Shown piece after piece: positions 1 through 8,496 of a DNA stretch of 47,342 bases. Made by a program: the position numbers and the translations under genes. The stretch is from JBEBXQ01 sp040391535 (GTDB lineage Bacteria > Bacteroidota > Bacteroidia > Cytophagales > Spirosomataceae): assembly GCA_040391535.1 (NCBI GenBank), contig JBEBXQ010000019.1, positions 1 through 47,342 on the forward strand. The letters run 5' to 3'. The notes under the pieces were generated by a model that was not told the DNA's origin, made no database searches, and worked only from the letters and a program-made list of their open reading frames with translations. Numbering within the stretch: position 1 is the first letter of the stretch; each line of letters begins with the position of its first letter.

Positions 1-29
1 CATTACTGCGGCAGCAAATAATTAAATGG

Positions 30-190
30 TTGTTGCCCCTTATAAGTTGTTGCCCATTAAAAGCTGTTGCCCCTTAAAAGGAGGCAACTATTTATTCTTT
101 ATCAAATTCTTGTTGCCCATTAAAAGGAGGCAATCATTTATTCCTTTTTCAAATTTGTTGCCCATTAAAAGGAGCAACAATTTATTATTT
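30..190. repeat. Cluster of GTTGCCC hairpin repeats
   Basis: The core GTTGCCC occurs five times, starting at 32, 49, 66, 112 and 157. The last three copies form units of about 45-46 bases. Each is a short hairpin (GTTGCC, an A/T loop containing TTAAAAGGA, then GGCAAC, GGCAAT or GCAAC) followed by a T-rich stretch such as TTTATTC and a T run. The first two copies are truncated. The array lies just 3' of the minus-strand MATE gene. Read on the plus strand each unit resembles an intrinsic terminator. It may be a terminator stack or a family of intergenic repeats; I see no further copies of the hairpin in the window. Confidence 0.7.
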
Positions 191-214
191 TTTCAGATTA
201 TTGCTTTAATGAAA

Positions 215-1549
215 CTACCTTTTCATACTTCTCATTTTTGCATAAAACCTTGTGGTAAGGAGTATGGCAGAAACCGATAAGCCGATCAGCAGGCCGATCC
301 ATACTCCGGTCACATTCATGTCAAAATAGAACGCGAGCAGGTAAGATAAAGGCAAAGCAAGCACCCAGTAAGCAAAAAGGGTAATCAGTGTAGGCACATT
401 TACATCAGCTATGCCGCGCAATGTTCCCAGCCCTACCACCTGAATCCCGTCAGAAAGCTGAAAAATACCTGCAATCATCACCAGTCCGGCAGCTATCTTT
501 ACTACCTCCTGATCATCCTGAACATAGAGGCTTACCAGGTGATGATTCGCCAGCATAAATACAAGACAGCAAATCGTCATAAAAACCGCCACGACTCCGA
601 AAGCTGTGGTTCCGGCCCTGAAAATACCGTTCTGATCATTACGTCCCAGTGCCGCCCCCACACGGATACTTCCGGCAGCGGCAATACCTGTGGCCATCAT
701 ATACGTAGTAGATGCCAGATTGATCGCCACTTCGTGTGCTGCCAGTTGTGCCTCGCCTAACCAGCCGACCATCACTACCGCAAATGAAAACGCAGCTATT
801 TCAAAGAAAAACTGAAACCCGCCCGGAATCCCCAGCTTCAGTATTTTCATCATTAATGGTTTCAGTGAAAGATACCCGCCAGCCATTTTCAGATAAGGCT
901 TGAAAAAACGGTCATTATAAATAAAAGCAATCATGGCCAACAGCATATAGGTCCGCGAAATGAGAGTCCCCCATGCAGCTCCGGTAAAACCTATTTTACT
1001 GATCAGCATATAATTAAACCCTACATTCAGGAACAAAGCCGAAATGGTAATCATCATCGGTACTTTGGGATTTGCCAGGCCGTCGCACAGCTGCCTCATG
1101 GCCACAAAAAGCAACAGCGGAAAATTGGATAATGTCAGGATCAGCATATAAGGCCGGGAGATTTCGGTAATAAAGTCGGTTTGTCCGAAAATTTCAAATT
1201 TCCAGATCACCAGCACATTGACCGCACTTAAAACAAGGCTGAGAAAGAACCCGACCCATATCCCTGCCCTGAATATCTTCGGGATTGCTTCATGGTCATT
1301 TTCCCCACGCGATCTGGAGACTAAGGCCGAAATAATAGATAAACCTCCTACCCCGATGCTGCTTATCAGGAAAGTAATTGAATTGGAAATACCGGCCGGT
1401 CCCAGATAGGCAGCTCCCAGTAAACGGCCTACCATAATGGTGTCTGTCACCCCCATGAGCACCACACCCAATTGCGCGACGATAATCGGAATGGCCAAAC
1501 GGATCGTCTGTACTATATCCTGTCTGTATAATCTGAAATAACTATGCAT
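215..1549 (-). CDS. MATE family multidrug/Na+ antiporter
   Basis: This 444-residue membrane protein has the length and layout of a NorM/DinF-type MATE exporter: about 12 hydrophobic segments in two homologous halves. The N-terminal segment carries AIPIIVAQLGVVLMGVTDTIMVGRL, split here only by my reading, which matches the MATE signature of a helix leading into VDTIMVG. Such proteins expel cationic drugs or metabolites across the inner membrane using a Na+ or H+ gradient. The ATG lies just before a basic stretch and the first transmembrane helix. The gene stands alone, divergent from the DUF4290-murA genes, with the hairpin array beyond its stop. The substrate cannot be told from sequence. Confidence 0.93.
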   Translation of the reverse strand: MHSYFRLYRQDIVQTIRLAIPIIVAQLGVVLMGVTDTIMVGRLLGAAYLGPAGISNSITFLISSIGVGGLSIISALVSRSRGENDHEAIPKIFRAGIWVGFFLSLVLSAVNVLVIWKFEIFGQTDFITEISRPYMLILTLSNFPLLLFVAMRQLCDGLANPKVPMMITISALFLNVGFNYMLISKIGFTGAAWGTLISRTYMLLAMIAFIYNDRFFKPYLKMAGGYLSLKPLMMKILKLGIPGGFQFFFEIAAFSFAVVMVGWLGEAQLAAHEVAINLASTTYMMATGIAAAGSIRVGAALGRNDQNGIFRAGTTAFGVVAVFMTICCLVFMLANHHLVSLYVQDDQEVVKIAAGLVMIAGIFQLSDGIQVVGLGTLRGIADVNVPTLITLFAYWVLALPLSYLLAFYFDMNVTGVWIGLLIGLSVSAILLTTRFYAKMRSMKR

Positions 1550-1658
1550 AAAACTGCAAAATTAACAATTCTGCCTCCCGTTTTAAGAAAAAGTCAGCTT
1601 ATTATCCGATAAAACATGAAAACCTGAAATTAAGACGCTCTGAACACTTAAAAAATAT

Positions 1659-1666
1659 TACTTTTG
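1659..1666 (+). promoter_or_regulatory. Possible Bacteroidota -7 element for the DUF4290-murA operon
   Basis: TACTTTTG fits the Bacteroidota -7 consensus TAnnTTTG exactly and lies 24 bases before the GTG start at 1691. Only a weak -33 candidate (TCTG at 1639-1642, spacer 16) is present. The element overlaps a small inverted repeat, ATTAC-TTTT-GTAAT (1657-1670). Confidence 0.3.
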
Positions 1667-1690
1667 TAATAAAAGAAAAACAGAAACCGG

Positions 1691-2386
1691 GTGAAAGAAT
1701 ACGGAAGTAATGTACAGAAACTTGCCGATTACATAAAAGGCATTGAAGACAGAGAGAAACGTACACTGTACGCTCACATTCTGGTGGAGCTGATGCGTCA
1801 GATCCACCCTCATATGAAAGACAACCAGGATTATTCCAACAAGCTTTGGGATGACCTGTACATTATGTCTCATTTTGAACTGGAAGTAGACAGTCCGTAC
1901 CCCGCCCCATCCAAAGATGTGCTGGGTCGTCAGCCGCTTACTGTCGAATACAATCAGAACAATCTTAAATTCAAGCACTACGGGCGCAATATTGAGTTGC
2001 TGATTAATAAAGCCATCAATACAGAAAACGAAGAAGATAAACTCGCGTTTGTTTCTTATCTGTACCGGCTGATGCGCTCTTTTTATTCCAGCTGGAACAA
2101 AGACAACCCGGAGGAGCATGTCATTTATCAGCATCTGGACCTGCTTTCAAGAGGGCAGCTCGAAAAAGAGCTTGACCATATTCGTCAGAACGGCCTTGTT
2201 GAATCTACTCCGAAGGACAGAAATAATTCGTTTGAACGTACCAAAAATGTTCCGAACACTTCGGTAGGGTATCAGCCCAACTACTCCGGAGACCGCCACA
2301 ACAATTACGGAAGAAGGCACACCGGGGGGAATAAATATGCCAAAAACACTAACAACAACAACAAACATCGCAGAAACAACAAATAA
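1691..2386 (+). CDS. DUF4290 family protein
   Basis: This 231-residue protein matches the DUF4290 family, which as far as I know is limited to Bacteroidota and typically sits beside murA. Residues 1-175 are a soluble, mostly helical domain with many charged residues. Residues 180-231 are low-complexity and disordered, rich in Asn, Arg, His, Gly and Tyr, and end in KHRRNNK. There is no signal peptide or membrane segment, so it should be cytoplasmic. The reading frame opens with GTG at 1691. murA follows after 52 bases in the same direction, suggesting co-transcription. The function is unknown; the basic tail could bind nucleic acid or envelope precursors, but this is speculation. Confidence 0.85.
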   Translation: MKEYGSNVQKLADYIKGIEDREKRTLYAHILVELMRQIHPHMKDNQDYSNKLWDDLYIMSHFELEVDSPYPAPSKDVLGRQPLTVEYNQNNLKFKHYGRNIELLINKAINTENEEDKLAFVSYLYRLMRSFYSSWNKDNPEEHVIYQHLDLLSRGQLEKELDHIRQNGLVESTPKDRNNSFERTKNVPNTSVGYQPNYSGDRHNNYGRRHTGGNKYAKNTNNNNKHRRNNK

Positions 2387-2438
2387 CACAGCGCAGAACC
2401 GGGGATTAATCCGGTACTGATTTGCGTATTAATAAGTT

Positions 2439-3743
2439 ATGGCTTCATTCAAAATTACAGGAAACCAGAGACTGAAAGGGGACATTATCCCCCAGGGAGC
2501 TAAAAATGAAGCACTTCAGATTCTTTGTGCCGTTTTGCTGACCGACCAGCCGGTTACAATTCATAATATCCCTGATATACGTGATGTAAATCTTTTAATA
2601 GATTTACTGGGTGATTTGGGAGTCAGGCGTACCCGTCTAAGCAATTCAACTATCCGTTTTGAGGCAAATGATGTACACATCGAATACCTTGAAACAGAGG
2701 CATACAGCCAGAAAGCGGCCGCCTTAAGAGGATCTGTGATGCTACTCGGCCCACTTTTAGCGCGATTTAAGAAAGGACGTCTTCCCAAGCCTGGCGGTGA
2801 CAAAATAGGACGCCGCAGACTGGACACCCATTTTCTGGGCTTTGAAAAGCTGGGAGCCAGGTTCAGCTTTGATGGTGATGACGGTTATTACCGAGTGGAT
2901 GCCTCCGTGCTGAAGGGAACCTATATTTTACTTGATGAAGCTTCTGTTACCGGAACAGCCAATATTCTGATGGCCGCCGTAATGGCAGAAGGAACCACTA
3001 CCGTATACAATGCCGCCTGCGAGCCTTATCTTCAGCAATTATGTAAGATGCTTAACCGTATGGGGGCCCGCATCTCCGGCGTAGGCTCCAACCTCTTAAC
3101 CATTGAAGGAGTTGAAAAACTAAACGGCACAGAACACACCATGCTGCCGGATATGATTGAGATTGGCAGCTTCATCGGATTGGCCGCCATGACACAATCT
3201 GAAATTACCATTAAAGACTGTCAGGTTAATGAACTTGGCATTATCCCTTCTGTGTTCAGAAGAATGGGAATTCAGCTGGAAATCCAGGGAGACGATATCT
3301 ATATTCCGGCTCAGGATCATTACCGGATCGAAACTTTTCTTGACGGTTCCACCATGACCATTGCCGATGCCCCATGGCCGGGTTTTACACCCGACCTGCT
3401 GAGTATTGTTCTTGTAACCGCCATTCAGGCACAGGGAACAGTGCTCATTCATCAGAAAATGTTTGAAAGCAGGCTGTTTTTTGTTGACAAACTTATCGAT
3501 ATGGGCGCGCAGATTATTCTTTGCGACCCGCACCGTGCTACTGTGATCGGCCTTAACCGTCAGACACAGCTGAGAGGTATCCGTATGACATCTCCCGATA
3601 TTCGTGCAGGTGTTGCCCTTCTGATCGCTGCATTGTCTGCCAAAGGAGAAAGTATCATTGAAAATATAGAACAGATTGACAGAGGTTATCAATATATAGA
3701 CAAGCGGCTGAATGCCCTCGGCGCGCAAATTGTGAGATTGTAA
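2439..3743 (+). CDS. murA: UDP-N-acetylglucosamine 1-carboxyvinyltransferase (MurA)
   Basis: This 434-residue protein is full length for MurA, which transfers enolpyruvate from phosphoenolpyruvate to UDP-GlcNAc in the first committed step of peptidoglycan synthesis in the cytoplasm. The N-terminal GNQRLKGDIIPQGAKNEAL motif carries the Lys-Asn pair that binds substrate. The mobile catalytic loop reads PKPGGDKIGRR, residues 116-126. The residue matching Cys115 of E. coli MurA is Asp121 (codon GAC at 2799-2801), a replacement known from naturally fosfomycin-insensitive MurA enzymes. It follows the DUF4290 gene and is separated from the next gene by only 3 bases, so the three probably form an operon. 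Confidence 0.96.
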   Translation: MASFKITGNQRLKGDIIPQGAKNEALQILCAVLLTDQPVTIHNIPDIRDVNLLIDLLGDLGVRRTRLSNSTIRFEANDVHIEYLETEAYSQKAAALRGSVMLLGPLLARFKKGRLPKPGGDKIGRRRLDTHFLGFEKLGARFSFDGDDGYYRVDASVLKGTYILLDEASVTGTANILMAAVMAEGTTTVYNAACEPYLQQLCKMLNRMGARISGVGSNLLTIEGVEKLNGTEHTMLPDMIEIGSFIGLAAMTQSEITIKDCQVNELGIIPSVFRRMGIQLEIQGDDIYIPAQDHYRIETFLDGSTMTIADAPWPGFTPDLLSIVLVTAIQAQGTVLIHQKMFESRLFFVDKLIDMGAQIILCDPHRATVIGLNRQTQLRGIRMTSPDIRAGVALLIAALSAKGESIIENIEQIDRGYQYIDKRLNALGAQIVRL

Positions 3744-3746
3744 GCT

Positions 3747-4421
3747 ATGATCAAACCTTCCGTTACTGAACTCCATCACTCAGGTAAATATGCACTTGTG
3801 GAGTCCTTTAATGTGGATGAAATGAGTGAATTTTTAGCGAGGGAAGCTGGTTTTCCGGTCATTAAAGATTCCCGGACATTAAAGCATCAGTCGAAGAAAG
3901 GGCGATTCTGGTTACTGGTAGTATTGAGTGTACTCGTTGGTGGATATGCAGGATATTACATCGGAGTATCCGGAAAAAACACTGCTGCTGTTCATTTGAT
4001 TGACATCCTAAAAAAAGCTTTTCTGTCTGTACCGTTTCTGCTACTGGTCGTCTTGCCCCTGCACGAAGGTATTCACGCTGCTTTCTTCAGAATACTCGGC
4101 GCCAGAGATGTTGGTTTTGGCTATTCACTGAAAGGCATGATGGTATATGCTTATGCACACCGTTTTGTCATGACACTGAAGGAAAATGCATTCGTGGCTA
4201 TTATGCCTTTTCTGATCATCACGCCATTACTCATTCTGATGGCGGCACTTTTCCCGGAGTGGAGTGGTTTCTGGCTTTTTACTTTACTATTTCATACTTT
4301 CGGTTGCCTGGGCGATTTTATTCTGGTCAGGTATTTCATCCGGAGGAGGCATCAGCGTTTTTTTACCTATGATGATATTATTCAGAAGCGTTCTTACTTT
4401 TTTTCCGGAATTCACAGCTGA
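3747..4421 (+). CDS. DUF3267 family putative membrane metalloprotease
   Basis: This 224-residue protein has four predicted membrane segments, around residues 53-73, 88-104, 146-168 and 172-190. A zincin-type HEGIH motif (residues 106-110) lies at the end of the second segment. A GCLGD motif (186-190) in the fourth could supply a further metal ligand. This layout fits DUF3267, a family of putative zinc-dependent intramembrane or membrane-anchored proteases. The gene starts 3 bases after the murA stop and is probably translated from the same messenger. No substrate is known. The motif supports a metalloprotease fold, but activity is inferred. Confidence 0.8.
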   Translation: MIKPSVTELHHSGKYALVESFNVDEMSEFLAREAGFPVIKDSRTLKHQSKKGRFWLLVVLSVLVGGYAGYYIGVSGKNTAAVHLIDILKKAFLSVPFLLLVVLPLHEGIHAAFFRILGARDVGFGYSLKGMMVYAYAHRFVMTLKENAFVAIMPFLIITPLLILMAALFPEWSGFWLFTLLFHTFGCLGDFILVRYFIRRRHQRFFTYDDIIQKRSYFFSGIHS

Positions 4422-4503
4422 CTACAAATTTTGGCCCATTATGCTAAAAATGTAGAAAATTCGTTATTAATATTCCACCTTTCATCGGAAAACTTCAGAA
4501 CAA

Positions 4504-5877
4504 ATGCCCAAATTATTACTTGTAGAAGACGATCTTACATTTACACGGTTGATTCAGAATTTCTTAACCAAACATGGTTATGAAGTGGAAAGTCTTACCG
4601 ATATAAAATCCAGCCTCAGTGCTATCCGCAGCGGTTCTTATGATTTACTTTTGCTCGACTACAGGCTCCCGGACGGCAATTCGCTGGATATGCTGACTAC
4701 CCTGCGGGATGAAGGCATTGTACTTCCTTCGCTGATTATGACCAGCTTCCAGGATATCAGGACAGCCGTCAAAGCCATGCGTTCCGGTGTACTTGACTAC
4801 ATTACCAAGCCTATTAATCCTGAGGAATTGCTGATGGTACTGAAGGAGGCTTTCAATAAACCCGAAGTATCGCAGACTGTACAAAAAGTCCCCAGAAAAG
4901 CCAGCAATCAGGGCGAATTTATAGAGGGTGTTGCTCCGGCCTCCAAACAGGTATTTGAATATGTAAGACTGGTAGCTCCTACTGACATGTCCGTCATTGT
5001 ACAGGGAGAAAGCGGTACAGGAAAAGAGAATATTTCCAGGATGATCCACCTGAACAGCAAACGTGCCGGCAAACCCTTCGTAGCCATTGACTGCGGTGCG
5101 CTATCTAAAGACCTGGCATCGAGTGAGTTATTCGGTCATATAAAAGGTGCGTTCACCGGAGCTTTAATGGATAAAAAAGGCCAGTTTGAAATGGCCAACG
5201 GCGGAACACTTTTCCTTGACGAAATAGGCAATCTTGGTTATGATGTACAGATTAAGCTGTTAAGGGTTTTACAGGAAAGGATTGTAGTACCGGTAGGCAG
5301 TTCCAAACCATTGAAAGTAGATGTAAGGTTAATTGTGGCTACCAATGATGATTTACTTACGAGTGTAGCCAAAGGAGACTTCAGAGAAGATTTATATCAC
5401 CGTCTGAATGAATTTAAAATTCAGGTACCTCCGCTGCGTGAGCGCCGGGAAGATATGGAGCTTTTTATCAGCCATTTCCTTCAAAAAGTCAGTTATGAGT
5501 TAAATAAGAATGTAACTTCCATATCGGAAGAACTACAGGCTCTGTTTTCGCAATATGACTGGCCCGGGAATCTCCGTGAACTGAACAATGTCATCAAAAG
5601 GCTTGTCTTATTAACCAATGGCGAAGTAGCAGAAGCCGAAGCACTTCCCGAAGAAATGCGCAAAACGTTACAGAAAGGAAATATTTATCATGCCATCGAA
5701 ACAACAGAAGGCAAAGCTAACCCTTCTGACCTCAAAGCGCTCAAAGAAGAGCAGGAAAAGGAAATGATTGAGCGGGTACTGAACGAGGTGAAATTCAATA
5801 AGACAAAAGCGGCTAAAATTCTGAACATAGACCGTAAAACCCTGTACTATAAAATTGGCAAGTATCAGATTGAATAG
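4504..5877 (+). CDS. Sigma54-dependent response regulator (NtrC family)
   Basis: This 457-residue protein has the classical NtrC layout. The receiver domain (about 1-118) has the acidic pair at 9-10, phospho-acceptor Asp52 in LLLLDYRLPDG, Thr80 and Lys102. The AAA+ domain (about 138-380) has Walker A GESGTGKE (168-175), the sigma54-contacting GAFTGA (215-220) and Walker B GTLFLDEIG (234-242). A Fis-type helix-turn-helix ends the protein (NKTKAAKILNIDRKTLYYKI). All key residues are intact, so it should drive sigma54 promoters after phosphorylation. Its 3' end overlaps the 3' end of the hybrid histidine kinase on the opposite strand by 13 bases, which makes that kinase a likely partner. Confidence 0.94.
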   Translation: MPKLLLVEDDLTFTRLIQNFLTKHGYEVESLTDIKSSLSAIRSGSYDLLLLDYRLPDGNSLDMLTTLRDEGIVLPSLIMTSFQDIRTAVKAMRSGVLDYITKPINPEELLMVLKEAFNKPEVSQTVQKVPRKASNQGEFIEGVAPASKQVFEYVRLVAPTDMSVIVQGESGTGKENISRMIHLNSKRAGKPFVAIDCGALSKDLASSELFGHIKGAFTGALMDKKGQFEMANGGTLFLDEIGNLGYDVQIKLLRVLQERIVVPVGSSKPLKVDVRLIVATNDDLLTSVAKGDFREDLYHRLNEFKIQVPPLRERREDMELFISHFLQKVSYELNKNVTSISEELQALFSQYDWPGNLRELNNVIKRLVLLTNGEVAEAEALPEEMRKTLQKGNIYHAIETTEGKANPSDLKALKEEQEKEMIERVLNEVKFNKTKAAKILNIDRKTLYYKIGKYQIE

Positions 5878-8408
5878 TGAACATAGGTTTGTACTTCGTT
5901 CATTAATTTTCTGATGCCTGACAGCAACGACTGTATTCTTTCAGGCGCAGGCAGGCTGTCATCTGCTCTTAGTTCAAGTTCCATCTCCTTCAGATCATCT
6001 GAAAGGCTGAAGGCACCCAGTTGCCCTACCCGGCCGGCCAGTTTGTGGATAAAATCCGCAATTTTCCCATTAGCAGATTCCTCATGCACCAGCATATCCT
6101 CAATCGATTTCAGATCTGCAGCCGTATCTTCCATAAACTGCTCAAGCACTTCTTTCAGGATATCACTATCTCCAAAAGCCATCGCTTCGATAGAGGAGAA
6201 ATCCGCCTGCCGGACAGGGACCGGATTTCTTCTGCTATAATCAACGATTACATCAAGCAGGTTTTCCGCTTTGAACGGTTTCATCAGAATCCCGTCAAAA
6301 CCCATTTCAAGTAACATTTCCTGTTCTTCGGGTAATGCCTGAGCTGTGATTACATAGACTTCTACATCATGGGCAGCCTTTTCTTTGATCATCGCACATA
6401 CTTCATTACCCGGCAAACCTGGCATACGCATATCGGTAAATACGATTTTCAGGTCTTCCGGCACAGGCACCAACTGAACAGCCAGTCCCGATTCAAATGT
6501 TTCGTGACGGATACCCAGTTTTTTCAGGAGCATCCTGCACCAGTCCCTTATAAAGCGGTCATCATCAATTACCCATACCAGACCGTCAAAATCTGCCGCA
6601 ATGCCTTCATGACTACTGATTGTTTCCATTTCCGGATCTTCCGTTAACAATGTGACTTCGTACGGAATTTCAATTACAAAAACCGAACCACTACCCGGCG
6701 TACTGCTGACACTGAGACATCCGTTTTGCAATTGCACCAGTTCTTTCACAATGGACAATCCCAGACCTGTTCCGCCGTAAGTATTCACGGTTTCATTATT
6801 GGCCTGTTCAAACTCATTAAAAATCCGGCTTTGTTCTTCTTCCGAAATACCTATCCCTGTGTCACTTACTTCAAAGCGTATCATTTGCCCTTCCCCGCTT
6901 TTTTGCCCTGTGACAGTGAGCCCGATCACACCGTTTTCATCAGTAAACCGAAGCGCATTGCTGAAAAGATTGAGCAAAATCTGTTTCAGCCGGAAAGGGT
7001 CTCCGGCCAGCCTGAGATGCTCCAGGGCGGGATCATAATTAAAATCAAGTGAAATATTTTTCCTTTTGGCATCCCCTTCCACAATATGCAGGATATCATC
7101 AAGAACCTTTTCCAGATCAAACGGCTCCTTCACAATCACGTATTTATTGGAGATAATCCGGCTGTAATCCAGCACTTGATTGACCAGATGCAGCAAATGA
7201 TCAGAAGCACCTTTGAGACTTTCAACCACCTGCTGTTCCGGTTTCTGGGAGGCTGAGATTAATTCAGTATATCCAATAATAGCCTGAAGGGGTGTCCGGA
7301 TCTCGTGGCTCATATTTGCCAGAAAACGTTGCTTGGCCTGACCATAATTCTCTGCTTCTTCCTTTGCCCGGATAAGCTGCTTTCTGTTTTCATTACTTTT
7401 GCCTATATCCAGAATAATCCGGTAAGCGAGGATAGACAGAATAACCAGAAAAGCGATCATCAGATAGACAATCTGTTCAATTTTATTATTAACCAGTTCC
7501 CGCGCTTCCTGGTTTTCTTTATTGACCTGTTTCACCACATCCAGCTCCAGCTCTTCCATAACTTCCCTGAGTTGCAACGACATAGCTTTCGCCGACTCAG
7601 CCAGCTGCTTCTCCCTGTTCACATAGTTGTCTGTTTGTTTTCGCTGGGTTGCTTCAATGGTCTGAACGGCCTCACTTACCTTTTGAATGCTTGAGTCAGA
7701 ACTGATATTGACCAGGGTATCAATGACAATAGTGATCTCCTCCTTCTTTATGATGGGCACTGTAACAGGAGGGTCCTCACGGGTATCTTTCTTTTTGGAT
7801 TTAAAAATCCCGAGGAATTTCTTTTTCTCAGCTTCATCATCCGGTTCTTTTGGTGGCTGTTCAGGCTGATACAATGTTGTTGTCCGGGTTTCCCGTGTGG
7901 TGGTTTTTACCGTACTGTCGGTTTTGGGCTGTGTAGCCGAAATAATGGTAGAAATACTCTGAACCTGTTCGGTCAGCTCTTCGTTGTTCATCAGCTGCAA
8001 ACGCACACCGATATAACTGGTAAAAATTCTATCCCGTTTTTCCAGCAGCTTTTTCATGTTATCAATCCTGGCTACCTGTGCACTATCTCTGCTTAATAGA
8101 AACTTGAGGCTATCCAATGACTGATTGAGCTGGCGCGACTGGTTAAAATACTCCAGTCTGGCTTTCCGGGCATCGGCCGGGTTCATGTTCTGAAATTGTG
8201 AAAGATGGACGATTTTAGCAGAAAGATGATTAACCATGTCCAGTCGTTCGCTGGGTTGGGACAGACGGTTAACCGTCGAAAGCATTTTATCAAATGCTTC
8301 CTTACTGATCTTCCATGAAACAGTAAGTGCTATGCCAGCCAGCAGAAAGCCCAGAAGAACTTTCCCTTTTACAGACTGAAGAAATCCGTGATCATGCATA
8401 CCTGACAT
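5865..8408 (-). CDS. Hybrid histidine kinase with receiver and HPt domains
   Basis: This 847-residue inner-membrane sensor has a transmembrane helix at about 17-33, a periplasmic region of about 280 residues rich in predicted coiled coil, and a second helix at about 312-333. HisKA follows with phospho-acceptor His368 in MSHEIRTP. The ATPase domain has an N box at Asn484 and G boxes DTGIG and GGTGLGLS. Next come a receiver with Asp659 (FTDMRMPG) and a C-terminal HPt with His788 (IHKLAGR). It therefore carries a full His-Asp-His relay needing only a final response regulator. The tail-to-tail neighbour at 4504-5877 is the obvious candidate. The periplasmic part contains a charged low-complexity stretch (about 160-225) and resembles no ligand domain I recognise. 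Confidence 0.93.
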   Translation of the reverse strand: MSGMHDHGFLQSVKGKVLLGFLLAGIALTVSWKISKEAFDKMLSTVNRLSQPSERLDMVNHLSAKIVHLSQFQNMNPADARKARLEYFNQSRQLNQSLDSLKFLLSRDSAQVARIDNMKKLLEKRDRIFTSYIGVRLQLMNNEELTEQVQSISTIISATQPKTDSTVKTTTRETRTTTLYQPEQPPKEPDDEAEKKKFLGIFKSKKKDTREDPPVTVPIIKKEEITIVIDTLVNISSDSSIQKVSEAVQTIEATQRKQTDNYVNREKQLAESAKAMSLQLREVMEELELDVVKQVNKENQEARELVNNKIEQIVYLMIAFLVILSILAYRIILDIGKSNENRKQLIRAKEEAENYGQAKQRFLANMSHEIRTPLQAIIGYTELISASQKPEQQVVESLKGASDHLLHLVNQVLDYSRIISNKYVIVKEPFDLEKVLDDILHIVEGDAKRKNISLDFNYDPALEHLRLAGDPFRLKQILLNLFSNALRFTDENGVIGLTVTGQKSGEGQMIRFEVSDTGIGISEEEQSRIFNEFEQANNETVNTYGGTGLGLSIVKELVQLQNGCLSVSSTPGSGSVFVIEIPYEVTLLTEDPEMETISSHEGIAADFDGLVWVIDDDRFIRDWCRMLLKKLGIRHETFESGLAVQLVPVPEDLKIVFTDMRMPGLPGNEVCAMIKEKAAHDVEVYVITAQALPEEQEMLLEMGFDGILMKPFKAENLLDVIVDYSRRNPVPVRQADFSSIEAMAFGDSDILKEVLEQFMEDTAADLKSIEDMLVHEESANGKIADFIHKLAGRVGQLGAFSLSDDLKEMELELRADDSLPAPERIQSLLSGIRKLMNEVQTYVHYSI

Positions 8409-8496
8409 AGCAATTGATTTATGTGATTAAAACGAAACACATAAACAGAATGTTTCAATTCTGCTTTGGTTCCGGTCCCAAAGGAGCCGGTCCGCT

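Noticed and set aside
26..280. Open frame of 84 codons over the hairpin array with repeated LLPIK
   Set aside because: The repeating peptide comes from the DNA repeat itself, it runs into the MATE gene on the other strand and resembles no protein.
1557..1564. Minus-strand TAATTTTG before the MATE gene
   Set aside because: It fits the -7 consensus but lies only 7 bases from the start codon and has no -33 partner.
3120..3779. Antisense open frame of 219 codons over murA
   Set aside because: murA is certain on the plus strand; the reverse translation has no recognisable domain.
4431..4446. TTGGCCCATTATGCTA resembling a sigma54 -24/-12 promoter
   Set aside because: The GG to GC spacing is 8, not 10, and the flanks do not fit the consensus.
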